From NCBI RefSeq assembly GCF_000576555.1, contig NZ_CP007145.1, positions 2,604,001-2,668,000 on the forward strand: DNA of 64,000 nt, read 5' to 3'. Positions 9,042 to 17,280 of the stretch are shown here, piece after piece (within the stretch, counting starts at the first letter, position 1; every line of letters starts with the position of its first letter). The DNA is from Hymenobacter swuensis DY53 (GTDB lineage Bacteria > Bacteroidota > Bacteroidia > Cytophagales > Hymenobacteraceae). The position numbers were made by a program, and so were the translations under genes. Under the pieces are notes generated by a model that ran no database searches, was not told where the DNA came from, and saw only the letters and a program-made list of their open reading frames with translations.

Positions 9042-9875
9042 ATGCTAGTGCTCTACAATGGCGAATTGCTGCCGGCCGATACGGTGCGCCTGCCGCTGCC
9101 CAACCGGGGCCTGTACTTCAACGACGGCTTTTTCGAGACGCTTGTGTGGGAGCCGGCCGGCCTGCGCTACCTCCCCTATCACGTAGCGCGCATGCAGCGG
9201 GCCGCCACCGCCCTGAGCCTGGAATTACCGGCCACCCTGGCTTCAGCCGCGGCCCTTACGGCCACCGTGCAGCAGTTAATCGGCACTGCCCCGGAGCCGG
9301 TACAGCGGCTCCGGCTGCAGCTGTGGCGTAGCGGCGGCGGCCTTTACGCTCCTGCCACCACGCAACCCGACTGGCTGTTGACCACGCAGCCTTTCGCCGC
9401 GGTGGAAACGCCCGTTCTGCAGTGCGACTTCGCAACGACGGTACGCACGCACTCCTCATCGGTGTCGTTCTGCAAAGGGCCCAATGCCCTCCTCTACGTA
9501 CTGGCGGCGCAGGAGCGGCAGCGGCGCAGGCTGGACGAGGTGATACTGCTCTCGCATGAGGGCTACGTGGCCGAAACGGTAGCCGCCGCTCTGGGTTGGA
9601 TTCGGCAAAAGACCATCTACGCGCCGACTGAGGCCGCGGGTGGCGTGGCCGGGACGCGCCTGGCGCATCTGCGAACTACGGCCGCTGCGTTGGGGCTGCT
9701 CTGGCGCGAAGGCCTATATGAGCCGGACGAGCTTCTGCGGGCAGAAGCCGTATTCACCGCCAACGTGGCCGGAGTTCGGGCGGTTCAGCAAATAGGCACC
9801 GTGGAGTTTCACTCCGCTACCCACCCCCTGCTGCGGCGGTTATGCCTGGCGGAGGCAACCACCCCCGGGGGCTAA
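9042..9875 (+). CDS. Class IV aminotransferase, PabC-like
   Basis: This 277-residue protein is a PLP-dependent fold-type IV enzyme of the group holding 4-amino-4-deoxychorismate lyase, branched-chain and D-amino-acid aminotransferases. It shows the N-terminal MLVLYNGELLPAD and RGLYFNDGFFETL signatures and a central Lys-containing KGPNALLYVLAAQER. An ILLSHEGYVAETVAAAL segment sits where others have the N-G-x-v-x-E motif. No pab or ilv gene is near, so substrate assignment rests on length and the PabC-like central motif only. I chose the ATG at 9042 because the family N-terminus starts there and the promoter-like element sits just before it. Confidence 0.82.
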   Translation: MLVLYNGELLPADTVRLPLPNRGLYFNDGFFETLVWEPAGLRYLPYHVARMQRAATALSLELPATLASAAALTATVQQLIGTAPEPVQRLRLQLWRSGGGLYAPATTQPDWLLTTQPFAAVETPVLQCDFATTVRTHSSSVSFCKGPNALLYVLAAQERQRRRLDEVILLSHEGYVAETVAAALGWIRQKTIYAPTEAAGGVAGTRLAHLRTTAAALGLLWREGLYEPDELLRAEAVFTANVAGVRAVQQIGTVEFHSATHPLLRRLCLAEATTPGG

Positions 9876-9913
9876 CGGCCGCTCCTGGTGCGGCGTTCGG
9901 GTTTCTTGCCGGA

Positions 9914-10117
9914 TCAGCCCACCAGGGCTACCACCGCGGGACGGTTGCGCAACTGAAACCAGCTCTCAAAAAACTCAGTTAAATCCTCCTCCGTTACCCC
10001 ATTTTCCCGCAACACCGCTTCCCGGTCGCAATGCATGGCGTCGAGCGTGTACAGCGCAATCCAGGTACGGTGCTGCCGGCTCAACCCGGAGGGCGCTGAA
10101 GAAAACGAGGTGGACAT
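9914..10117 (-). CDS. Small conserved protein, copy 1
   Basis: This 67-residue protein shares LSRQHR.WIALY.L, DR..VL..N.VTE.DL and ESW.Q.R with the protein encoded at 10230-10442 on the same strand. That shared pattern, together with an ATG start in both, is the evidence that both are real genes. It has no signal peptide or membrane span. The central part is acidic and likely helical (VTEEDLTEFFESW). I do not recognise a family. It is separated from its sister by 112 bases. Confidence 0.65.
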   Translation of the reverse strand: MSTSFSSAPSGLSRQHRTWIALYTLDAMHCDREAVLRENGVTEEDLTEFFESWFQLRNRPAVVALVG

Positions 10118-10229
10118 AACGAAATAGCGTATGCGAAAGGTTCAAGGCATGCCTTTAGCTACGCAACCGCTTCAACGTCCGGATTTTATCATTATTTCGT
10201 TAGCCCCCAATTTCCCAAAAAGGTTTTTT

Positions 10230-10442
10230 CTACCCGTGGTGAAGAGGGCTACTAAGCCGCATTTGTTGCCAGCTTTCCCAATAGTCAAGCAAGTCTTTTT
10301 CGGTTACGTTGTTCTGCATTAGTACCTGATTGCGGTCAACGTCCGCATTTTGCAGGGAGTACAGCGCAATCCAGGCGCGGTGCTGACGGGAAAGGCTGGT
10401 ACGGGACCGGCTAAGCCCGGAATGCGTTGAGAAGTGAACCAT
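10230..10442 (-). CDS. Small conserved protein, copy 2
   Basis: This 70-residue paralogue of the gene at 9914-10117 has a matching core (LSRQHRAWIALYSL, then NVTEKDLLDYWESWQQMR). Roughly half the residues are identical over about 50 positions while the ends differ freely, which suggests an old duplication under selection. Function is unknown. Gene order is copy 2 then copy 1 in the direction of transcription, so they could share one transcript. Confidence 0.65.
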   Translation of the reverse strand: MVHFSTHSGLSRSRTSLSRQHRAWIALYSLQNADVDRNQVLMQNNVTEKDLLDYWESWQQMRLSSPLHHG

Positions 10443-10550
10443 GACCTACCTACGGACTTATTCCTATTCCTAGATTTTTATTCTCATTATGAATTGAAAA
10501 AATCCTGTATTCTTGGTATCAACCACTTGCTGTAAAGCACGCACTCCATC

Positions 10551-11976
10551 ATGATTATCCCCTTAAGCCTCCTTATCCGCCAAACTATTTCTTCAAATAA
10601 TTATAAATTCATCTACATTCATTTGACTAGCATGCTCATATCTTTCTCCGATACCTTCGGCTGTTTTGCCCGCACGAAGCCCCTGGCTGGCTGGGGCATC
10701 CGCGCGGGAGTCTGGGTGTGCCTGCTGGCAGGGCTGCCGGCCACTGCCCAGACACGGCTGCTCCAGGGCCGCACCGTGGATACCCGCCAGCAGCCCGTGC
10801 CCTTTGCCACCGTAGCCGTGCCTGGCACCACTCTGGGCACCGCGGCCGACGCGGAAGGCCATTTCCGGCTGGTGGTGCCCGATGCCCTGCGCCCCACGGC
10901 CCGGGTAGTGGCCTCGGCAGTAGGCTACCAGCCGGCCGAGGCCCCGGCCGGCAGCTTCGGCACGGCGGAGCGGCCGCTGCTGCTTCCTGACCGACCGGTC
11001 AGTCTCCAGGAGGTGGTTATCCGGCCGGGGCGGGAGTTGGTGACGGTGGGCCCGTTGCGCGAGGGCCAGCGGCTCACCTCCGAGCTCTACAACGCCGGCA
11101 ACCTCATCAGCCCGACGGGCCGCCGGGAAGCGGGCAGTTTGGTGTCGGTGCCGGCCTCTTGTCAACTGCGGGACTTCAACTTTCAGGTGGCGTTTAATAC
11201 GTTCCGGGAGGTGCGCGTGCGGCTGCGGCTGTACCGGGTGGCGCAGGGCCGCCCCACCACCGAGCTGGTACCGGACGGCATTCCGGTGGTGGTAAGCCAG
11301 AAGCGCGGTTGGGTAAGCGTGGACCTGCGGGACTACCAGCTGCAGTGCGCGGCGGAAGAGTCAGTAGCAGCCACCCTGCACTGGGAGCGGGATACCACCA
11401 CGGCCTTGCACCGGCACGGCTTCGTGCTGGCCGCCCGCACCGGCCGCCGGCTGCAGTACCTGAGCCGCGCCGCGCCGGATGCGCCCTGGGAGCTAACCAA
11501 AGGCAGTGCCCCGGTCTGCTACTTTACGGCTTCGGCGGCAGCCACGGGCCAGCCGCCGGCCGCCCCTGCCCCGCCGCGCCCGGCCACCGACGGGGCCGCA
11601 GACGAGCCCAGCCCGTTGTTTCGGATGATGCGGGCCGCCCGGTTTCCGCACCGCTCCTCCCGACACTACGGCGACAGTACCGCCCGGGGCAGCACCGTGC
11701 CGGTGGCCGGGGCCCGCCTCTACTACGAAACCTACGGTCAGGGCGAACCGCTGCTGCTGCTGCACGGCTACGGCCAGTCCATAGGGGCCTAGCATTTGCA
11801 AATTACGGAGCTGGCGAAGCACTTCCGGGTACTGGCCGTGGATACGCGCGGCCACGGCCGCAGCCTCGACGAAACCAACCCGGAGCTGACCTACGACCTG
11901 CTGGCCGAGGACGTGCGCCAGCTGCTGGACCATTTGCAGGTGCGCCGGGTGCGCGTGCTGGGCTGGAGCGACGGGG
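10551..11976 (+). pseudogene. Broken carboxypeptidase-regulatory / alpha-beta hydrolase fusion
   Basis: The reading frame encodes a signal peptide ending near ATAQ and a carboxypeptidase-D-regulatory-like beta-sandwich (LLQGRTVDTRQQPVPFATVA). A second unclassified beta domain follows, then the start of an alpha/beta hydrolase (ARLYYETYGQGEPLLLLHGY). A TAG stop at 11790-11792 interrupts GQSIGA / HLQITELAKHFRVLAVDTRG in the same frame. Family sequences normally have an aromatic residue there, so a TGG-to-TAG change is the simplest explanation. The hydrolase frame then continues to the nucleophile elbow GWSDG and is cut at a palindrome (11976-11997) abutting the thyA stop, so the catalytic acid and His are lost. 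The part before the TAG (413 residues) could still be made. Confidence 0.85.
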
Positions 11977-12000
11977 AGACGCAAAATGTTGCGTCTCTAC
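11976..12000. repeat. Family B palindrome at a gene junction
   Basis: GAGACGCAA, a 4-base loop and TTGCGTCTC form a perfect 9-bp inverted repeat followed by TAC, matching the GTAGAGACGC ends of the other family B copies. It marks the exact point where hydrolase homology ends. On the minus strand its TAG is the stop codon of thyA (11997-11999). Confidence 0.8.
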
Positions 12001-12791
12001 ACGGCCACGGGGGCTTTGATGGCGGGCCAGGGGTCGTAATTTTCCAGGGTAAAGTCCTCGTACTGGAAGGCGAAGATGTCCTGCACGGCCGGGTTCAGGC
12101 GCATGGTGGGCAGCGGGCGGGGCTCCCGGGTGAGCTGCAGGCGGGCCTGTTCCAGGTGGTTGCTGTAGAGGTGGGTGTCGCCGCCGGTCCAGATGAACTC
12201 GCCGGGCTCCAGGCCGGTTACCTGCGCTATCATCAGCGTGAGCAGGGCGTAGCTGGCAATGTTGAAGGGCACGCCCAGAAACACATCGGCGGAGCGCTGG
12301 TAGAGCTGGCAGCTGAGGCGGCCGTCGGCGACGTAGAACTGAAACAAAGCGTGGCAGGGCGTCAGACGCATCAGCGGCAACTCGGCCACGTTCCAGGCCG
12401 ACACCACCATGCGGCGCGAATCGGGCTGGGTGCGCAGCAGGTGTACCATCTGCGCAATCTGGTCGATACTCTGGCCGTCGGGCGTAGTCCAGCTGCGCCA
12501 CTGCTTGCCGTAGATGGGGCCCAATTGGCCGTTTTCGTCGGCCCACTCGCGCCAGATGCTCACGCCCACGTCTTCCAACGACTGGTTGCTGGTGTCGCCG
12601 CGCAGAAACCACAGCAGCTCGTGGATGATGCTCTTCAGGTGGACTTTCTTGGTGGTCACCAGCGGGAAACCCTGCTGCAAATCAAACCGCATCTGGTAGC
12701 CGAACACCGACAGCGTGCCGGTGCCAGTGCGGTCGGTTTTGCGGGTGCCGTGGTCGAGGATGTGCTGGAGCAGGGTGTGGTACTGGTGCAT
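11997..12791 (-). CDS. thyA: Thymidylate synthase
   Basis: ThyA methylates dUMP to dTMP with methylene-tetrahydrofolate. At 264 residues the protein has the length of the Escherichia coli enzyme. It shows [11 protein letters not shown] (about 21-31), the phosphate-binding Arg region, the active-site Cys146 in [10 protein letters not shown], and [10 protein letters not shown] near residue 205. The ATG at 12789-12791 is the start because [15 protein letters not shown] is the conserved N-terminus. The last codons, A-P-V-A-V, are followed by a TAG contributed by the family B palindrome. There is no adjacent folA. Confidence 0.98.
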   Translation of the reverse strand: MHQYHTLLQHILDHGTRKTDRTGTGTLSVFGYQMRFDLQQGFPLVTTKKVHLKSIIHELLWFLRGDTSNQSLEDVGVSIWREWADENGQLGPIYGKQWRSWTTPDGQSIDQIAQMVHLLRTQPDSRRMVVSAWNVAELPLMRLTPCHALFQFYVADGRLSCQLYQRSADVFLGVPFNIASYALLTLMIAQVTGLEPGEFIWTGGDTHLYSNHLEQARLQLTREPRPLPTMRLNPAVQDIFAFQYEDFTLENYDPWPAIKAPVAV

Positions 12792-12850
12792 AAGAGCGAA
12801 TTGTAGCGGAAGCTTAGCTTGCGCCGAAGCGAACAAGCCGCCAAAAATAG

Positions 12851-12877
12851 AAAAAGCCGCCCGGTTCAGGCGGCTTT
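12851..12877 (-). terminator. Terminator upstream of thyA
   Basis: AAAGCCGCC and GGCGGCTTT form a 9-bp stem with a 7-base loop, with an A run on the left (T run on the minus strand). It lies just past the stop of the 98-residue gene at 12916-13212. Confidence 0.8.
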
Positions 12878-12915
12878 CCTCGTGAAATACTGGCCGGTTG
12901 GCCGGCGCGGCGCGC

Positions 12916-13212
12916 CTACCGCTTGCTGATTTTGTTGTGAGTGATACTACGCTGCTGGTTGCTTTTGAAGCCATCCACATCGTCGGAGCGAAGGGCGCGG
13001 TGCTTGGTGGCGCGCCCGCTCATGCGCGCCCGCCACATCCGAAACGAGGACGCCTTCATTTCGCGGCGCATCAGGGTAATGACGTCCTTTTCGGCTAAGC
13101 CAAACTGGGTTTCAATGGCCTCGAACGGCGTGCGGTCCTCCCAGCCCATTTCAATGATACGGTCAATGTCTTGAGGGGATAAAACGGCGGCTTGGGCAGG
13201 ATTCTCGGACAT
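12916..13212 (-). CDS. TIGR03643-type small protein
   Basis: This 98-residue basic protein has the pattern [20 protein letters not shown], followed by [20 protein letters not shown] and a Trp-Arg-x-Arg motif. These are typical of the widespread TIGR03643 family of unknown function. The first half resembles a helix-turn-helix, so nucleic-acid binding is possible but unproven. I chose the ATG at 13210-13212 because the conserved segment follows closely and the 26 upstream in-frame residues look non-coding. A terminator follows it. Confidence 0.85.
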   Translation of the reverse strand: MSENPAQAAVLSPQDIDRIIEMGWEDRTPFEAIETQFGLAEKDVITLMRREMKASSFRMWRARMSGRATKHRALRSDDVDGFKSNQQRSITHNKISKR

Positions 13213-13303
13213 GGGACGGCGGATTACGCCGGATGAATGCGCCCGGCACTTCTGCAACCGCTGGGCTTCGGGGGATGTTTCGGGGCACAACCGCCGCCGG
13301 CTG

Positions 13304-13783
13304 CTACTGCGGCGGCAGCACTTCGCGCCACTGGCCGCTTTCGGCGTAGTGCCTGACCACGCGCGCCCGCTCCGTCAGGAACTTCCGGAGGTAGCGTTTC
13401 AGCACCAGTGCATCCACCAATTGGCCCAGCCAGCCCAGCGGGGAGGCAAATTCGAATACGTCCCGCATCAGAGTACCAGCATCCTGTACCTGAAAATGGT
13501 GCTCATGGCGCATGCGTTTAAAAGCGCCCCGCTGCATTTCGTCGCAGAAATAGACCGGGGCCTCAAATGCTGTGACCTTGCTCGTCAGCGTCTTCCACAC
13601 ACCAAAATGCCGCGCCCGAAACGTGACGGAGTCGCCGAGCTGCAGCACGCCGCGGCGGACACCACCAATGATTTCCTCTTGGGTTTGGCTGGCCGAAATA
13701 GTGTGCAAATCCATGCTTAGCGCCAGCTGAAAACAGCGGGCCGCCGGGGCGTTGATGAACGTCAGAACTTCGATAGTGGGCAC
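13304..13783 (-). CDS. SRPBCC-family protein
   Basis: This 159-residue protein starts MPTIEVLTFINAPAARCFQL, the beta strand and helix opening of START/SRPBCC (Bet v 1-like) lipid-cavity proteins. It contains the RHFGVWKTLTSKVTAFEAP and FEFASPLGWLGQLVDALVLK segments common to the group annotated as cell-division-inhibitor-like SRPBCC proteins. There is no signal peptide, so it should be cytoplasmic. Its ligand is unknown. It lies between the TIGR03643 gene and a TonB-C gene, all on the minus strand. Confidence 0.8.
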   Translation of the reverse strand: MPTIEVLTFINAPAARCFQLALSMDLHTISASQTQEEIIGGVRRGVLQLGDSVTFRARHFGVWKTLTSKVTAFEAPVYFCDEMQRGAFKRMRHEHHFQVQDAGTLMRDVFEFASPLGWLGQLVDALVLKRYLRKFLTERARVVRHYAESGQWREVLPPQ

Positions 13784-13793
13784 GTGCCGGAGT

Positions 13794-14366
13794 TTACAGG
13801 AATTGATATGTAATGGTCAGTTCCTCCGAGGCAGTTGTTCCAGGTTCAAAGCGTAGTTGGCGCAGCACTACGGCAACTTGCTGCACCATCTCATCCCGTC
13901 CTGTTGCTCCCACAGGTATGGTGTTTTTTGTCTCCTCTACATCACTTACCAGACCAGCCGCATTAATGGTCAATCGCATTGTAATTTTCCCTGCTACTTG
14001 GGCCCGCAACGCTTGTGCGGGGTAGCGGATGGTCTTTCTCAAATAGTCGTAATAGCTGTTGTCTTCGGGCAGTATCCTGTTTTCCTTAATGCGTTGCCCG
14101 ATACCACGTTGCAAAAGGGGCATTCCACTAGCAGAAGCAACAATGCGTACCGAATCCCGGCGCAATGCCTGTAGCCGATTTATAGAATCTTGTCGGATTT
14201 TCGCTCGCATAGTCTGCGCCCCGCGTTGGGCAACAGTGGCTAGAGGCTTCGAGGGAGTCACCGGGCGCGCCTCCCATCGGTTGTACGTAGCCTGCGCCCG
14301 AGCTGAGCTTAAGCCAGCACCGAGTAGCAATGCCAAGCCACCCACAACCATCTTTTCGTAGCCCAT
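13794..14366 (-). CDS. Secreted TonB C-terminal domain protein
   Basis: This 190-residue protein has an N-terminal signal peptide ending near SSARAQ and a helical, Arg-rich middle (residues 45-95). A short TonB C-terminal fold follows (RYPAQALRAQVAGKITMRLT ... VVLRQLRFEPGTTASEEL). It is the third TonB-C protein in this window and also lacks a retained N-terminal anchor. It ends ten bases upstream of the SRPBCC start, so the two may be co-transcribed. Its role is not known. Confidence 0.72.
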   Translation of the reverse strand: MGYEKMVVGGLALLLGAGLSSARAQATYNRWEARPVTPSKPLATVAQRGAQTMRAKIRQDSINRLQALRRDSVRIVASASGMPLLQRGIGQRIKENRILPEDNSYYDYLRKTIRYPAQALRAQVAGKITMRLTINAAGLVSDVEETKNTIPVGATGRDEMVQQVAVVLRQLRFEPGTTASEELTITYQFL

Positions 14367-14384
14367 ATCGGATAGTTATTAACA

Positions 14385-14424
14385 CAGAACACCCCACGCA
14401 AACAAGCAAGCGTGAGGTGTTCTG
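14385..14424. terminator. Hairpin between two minus-strand genes
   Basis: A 15-bp stem with one mismatch (CAGAACACCCCACGC / GCGTGAGGTGTTCTG) with a 10-base loop lies just past the stop of the 74-residue gene. There is no T run, so termination would be weak or aided by other factors. Confidence 0.5.
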
Positions 14425-14448
14425 TTGAATGTTACCAACTGGCTTTAT

Positions 14449-14673
14449 TTACAACGACTTCACGGCCGGGGCAGCGGCTGGGGCGGGCGTTACGGCGGCG
14501 GTTTTGGTGCCTTTCTTCATGCAACAGGAGCTGCCCATGGCCGATTTCTGGGCCTCGGAGCACTCCATTTTGGCAGCTGATTTCTTGCCTTTCTTGTCGG
14601 CTTTGTCGCCTTCGTGGGCAACGGAGGAACCGGCGAAGGCAAACAGGCAGAGGGCGAGCAGGGCGTTTTTCAT
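14449..14673 (-). CDS. Small secreted Cys/Lys-rich protein
   Basis: This 74-residue product has a clear signal peptide (MKNALLALCLFAFAGSSVAH). The mature part is about 55 residues, Lys-rich, with three Cys (MECSEAQKS, then SSCCMKKG) and an Ala/Pro tail. It has the look of a small periplasmic metal-binding or redox protein, but I do not recognise a family. The nearest gene on the same strand is a TonB-C protein after a hairpin. Confidence 0.6.
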   Translation of the reverse strand: MKNALLALCLFAFAGSSVAHEGDKADKKGKKSAAKMECSEAQKSAMGSSCCMKKGTKTAAVTPAPAAAPAVKSL

Positions 14674-14779
14674 GGCAGCGAAGAAGTAGGAACAAGAAAC
14701 AAATGCCGGAAATCCGGGGTTGGCTTTCGGTTGTTCTAAAGTAGCTGAGTTTCGGCAGAAAACCGAACCCCACCCGCCG

Positions 14780-14787
14780 TAGCTTTG
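14780..14787 (+). promoter_or_regulatory. -7 element TAGCTTTG
   Basis: A perfect TAnnTTTG match lies 69 bases before the chosen start of the MMPL-type exporter gene. I found no TTG at the usual upstream distance, so only half the promoter is supported. Confidence 0.4.
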
Positions 14788-14855
14788 CGGTGGCCGGTTT
14801 CCAGCTGCCGCACTCGTTTCCTGATGCCCGAAGCCCCAGCTTCGTGGCCTTGCTT

Positions 14856-17156
14856 ATGCCCCTTCGCAAACTCGCGCACCTTACCCTGCTGGCCCTCGGG
14901 CTGCTCACGGCCCTGGCTGTTTTTTCCGTGGCCCAGCTGCGGTTCAACTACAATTTCAACGACTTCTACCCCGCCGGCGACCCGGACCTGGACTACTACG
15001 AGCAGTACGCGGCCCGCTTCGGCAACGACAACGACTATGTGCTGCTAGGCCTGGAAGCGCCGGCCGGCCAGACCGTGTTCGAGCCCCGGTTCCTGACCAA
15101 AGTCGATTCACTCACGCGCTTTATCCGGGCGCGGCGGCACGTCACGCAGGTATCGTCGCCGACGACGGCCAGCAACCCGGTGGTGGAGGGCCTGGGCGTG
15201 TTCAACGTGCCTTATCTGCACCCGCAGGAGCCCGCCCGCCGCGCCACCGATTCGGCGCTGGTGTACCGCACGCCGGGCCTCGTAGGCAACCTGATTTCCC
15301 GGGATGCACGGGCCGTCACGGTGCTGTTCCAGACCTCGCCCAACCTGAGCAAGCCGCCCGGCGACTCGCTGCTGGCGGCTGTGCGCGCGGAGCTGGCCCG
15401 CCAGGGCATCCCCGAAAACGAGTACCACATGGCCGGCAAGATGGTGGCCCAGTCGGTGTTCGTGGATCGGCTGCAGATGGAGCTGCTGGTGTTTATGAGC
15501 CTCTCGGTGGTGCTCGTGACGGGGCTGCTGTGGCTCACGTTCCGGACGTGGTGGGGCGTGGTGCTGCCGCTGGTGGTGGTGCTGGGCTCCATTCTGTGGG
15601 GGCTGGGCGTGATGTCGGCTTTCGGGGTGAGTATTGACCTGATGACGGCGCTGCTGCCGGTGATGCTGTTCGTGGTGGGCATGTCGGATACCATCCACAT
15701 CATCACGCGCTACGTCACGGAGCTGGGCTACGGGGCCAGCAAAAAGGATTCGCTGCTGATTGCGCTCAAGGAATCGGGCTTCGGCTCGGGGCTTTCAGCC
15801 CTCACCACCAGCATCGGCTTCTTCACCCTGATGACCAGCACCATCCGGCCGATTTACAACTTCGGGCTGTTTACGGGTATTGCCGTGCTGCTCACGTTCG
15901 TGCTCAGCTTCACGCTGCTGCCGGCCATGCTGCTGCTGCTGCGCAAGCCCCAGCTGCGCATCCCGCGCGAAACCGGCCACAGCTGGGACGGCGTGCTGGG
16001 CCGCCTGTTCCGCACGGTGCTGGCGCGGCGACACTGGGTGGTAGCCATCAGCGGGCTGGTGCTGGTGTTATCAGTAGCGTCGGCCTCGCGCATCCGCATC
16101 AACTCGGCGCTGCTGGATGATTTGTCGAAAAACGACCCGGTGAAGCTGGATTTCCGGTTTTTCGAGCGGCAGTTTGCCGGCGTGCGGCCCTTCGAGCTGG
16201 ATTTGAAGCCGGCCCCGGGCCGCTCGATTTACGACCTGGACGTGCTGCGTCAGACCGAGCAGATTGAGAACTACCTGCAAAAAGACTACGGCCTGAACTT
16301 CGTGGCCTCACCCGTCACGCTCATCAAATCGGTGCGCAAAGCCCTGAACGGCGGCCTGCTGGCCGAGTACCGCCTGCCCGACTCCGAGGCTGAGCTGGCG
16401 CGCCTGCTGCGCAAGGTGAAGCTGTTTCGGAAAAAGCCCGAGTTCCGGGCCCTGGCCCTGCCCGATGGCTCCGAGGGCCGACTCACCGGCCGCATGCCCG
16501 ACGTAGGCAGCATCCGGGCCGACCAGTTGAACGCCGGCCTGCGCCGCTTCCTGCGCACCTCCGTGGACAGCACGGTGGTGCAAACCCGCCTCACCGGCTC
16601 GGCCAACCTCATCGACAAAAACAACGAAAACCTCACGCTCAACATGATTACGGGCATGAGCATCGACATTGTGATGGTGACGCTGATTGTGCTGCTGCTG
16701 TTCCGCTCGGTGCGCATGACGGTGGTGGTGCTCATCCCCAACCTGGTGCCCATTCTGATTGTAGCCGGCGTGATGGGCGCGGCCGGCGTGAGCATGAAGG
16801 TGAGCACCAGCATCATCTTCACCATTGCCTTCGGTATTGCCGTCGACGACACCATCCACTTCATCTCGAAGCTGAAACTGGTGCTGCTCAAGGAGCCCAG
16901 TTTGTTCAAGGCCGTGCGCAAAACCTACCTGATGGCCGGCAAAGCCGTCATCGTCACCTCCCTGATTCTGGTGGGCGGGTTCTCGACGTTGATTTTCTCG
17001 TCGTTCGATGGCACGTTCTACGTGGGGCTGCTGATTGGGCTGACCTTGCTGTTCGGGGTAGTGGCCGAGCTGACTTTGCTGCCGATTCTGATTCTGTGGT
17101 TTTACCGGCACAAGCCGAAGGAAATACGTCAGCCGGTGCCGGCGTTGGGGGGATGA
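14856..17156 (+). CDS. MMPL / RND-superfamily exporter
   Basis: This 766-residue inner-membrane protein has the duplicated RND plan. Each half has one N-terminal span, a large periplasmic loop and a block of five spans. The proton-relay signature of TM4 appears twice, as VGMSDTIHIITRY and GIAVDDTIHFISK. Proteins of this group (MMPL, hopanoid or lipid exporters, Patched-like) move hydrophobic substrates using the proton gradient. The substrate cannot be inferred here, because no adaptor or outer-membrane partner is adjacent. I preferred the ATG at 14856 (MPLRKLAHLTLLALG) because it opens directly on the first membrane span; a GTG at 14790 would add 22 unlikely residues. Confidence 0.9.
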   Translation: MPLRKLAHLTLLALGLLTALAVFSVAQLRFNYNFNDFYPAGDPDLDYYEQYAARFGNDNDYVLLGLEAPAGQTVFEPRFLTKVDSLTRFIRARRHVTQVSSPTTASNPVVEGLGVFNVPYLHPQEPARRATDSALVYRTPGLVGNLISRDARAVTVLFQTSPNLSKPPGDSLLAAVRAELARQGIPENEYHMAGKMVAQSVFVDRLQMELLVFMSLSVVLVTGLLWLTFRTWWGVVLPLVVVLGSILWGLGVMSAFGVSIDLMTALLPVMLFVVGMSDTIHIITRYVTELGYGASKKDSLLIALKESGFGSGLSALTTSIGFFTLMTSTIRPIYNFGLFTGIAVLLTFVLSFTLLPAMLLLLRKPQLRIPRETGHSWDGVLGRLFRTVLARRHWVVAISGLVLVLSVASASRIRINSALLDDLSKNDPVKLDFRFFERQFAGVRPFELDLKPAPGRSIYDLDVLRQTEQIENYLQKDYGLNFVASPVTLIKSVRKALNGGLLAEYRLPDSEAELARLLRKVKLFRKKPEFRALALPDGSEGRLTGRMPDVGSIRADQLNAGLRRFLRTSVDSTVVQTRLTGSANLIDKNNENLTLNMITGMSIDIVMVTLIVLLLFRSVRMTVVVLIPNLVPILIVAGVMGAAGVSMKVSTSIIFTIAFGIAVDDTIHFISKLKLVLLKEPSLFKAVRKTYLMAGKAVIVTSLILVGGFSTLIFSSFDGTFYVGLLIGLTLLFGVVAELTLLPILILWFYRHKPKEIRQPVPALGG

Positions 17157-17254
17157 TTTTTAGCCCGCAGAGGACGCAGCGGTTTACGCAGAGGACGCAG
17201 AAGAACGACCTTCGCGCCCTCTGCGTAAACCGCTGCGTCCTCTGCGGGCTAAAT
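17157..17254. repeat. Family C long inverted repeat
   Basis: Arms of about 35 bases (17159-17193 and 17218-17252) are perfect inverted copies reading TAGCCCGCAGAGGACGCAGC and onward, with a 24-base loop that holds part of another CGCAGA unit. A shorter one-armed copy is at 49660-49702. It may also act as the terminator between the exporter and the next gene. Confidence 0.85.
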
Positions 17255-17280
17255 CAGTATGCCCCATCTTTGCCGCCTCT

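Noticed and set aside
12000..12806. Continuation of the broken hydrolase frame into antisense thyA
   Set aside because: After the palindrome the translation is the reverse of thyA with no hydrolase features; the true hydrolase similarity ends at GWSDG.
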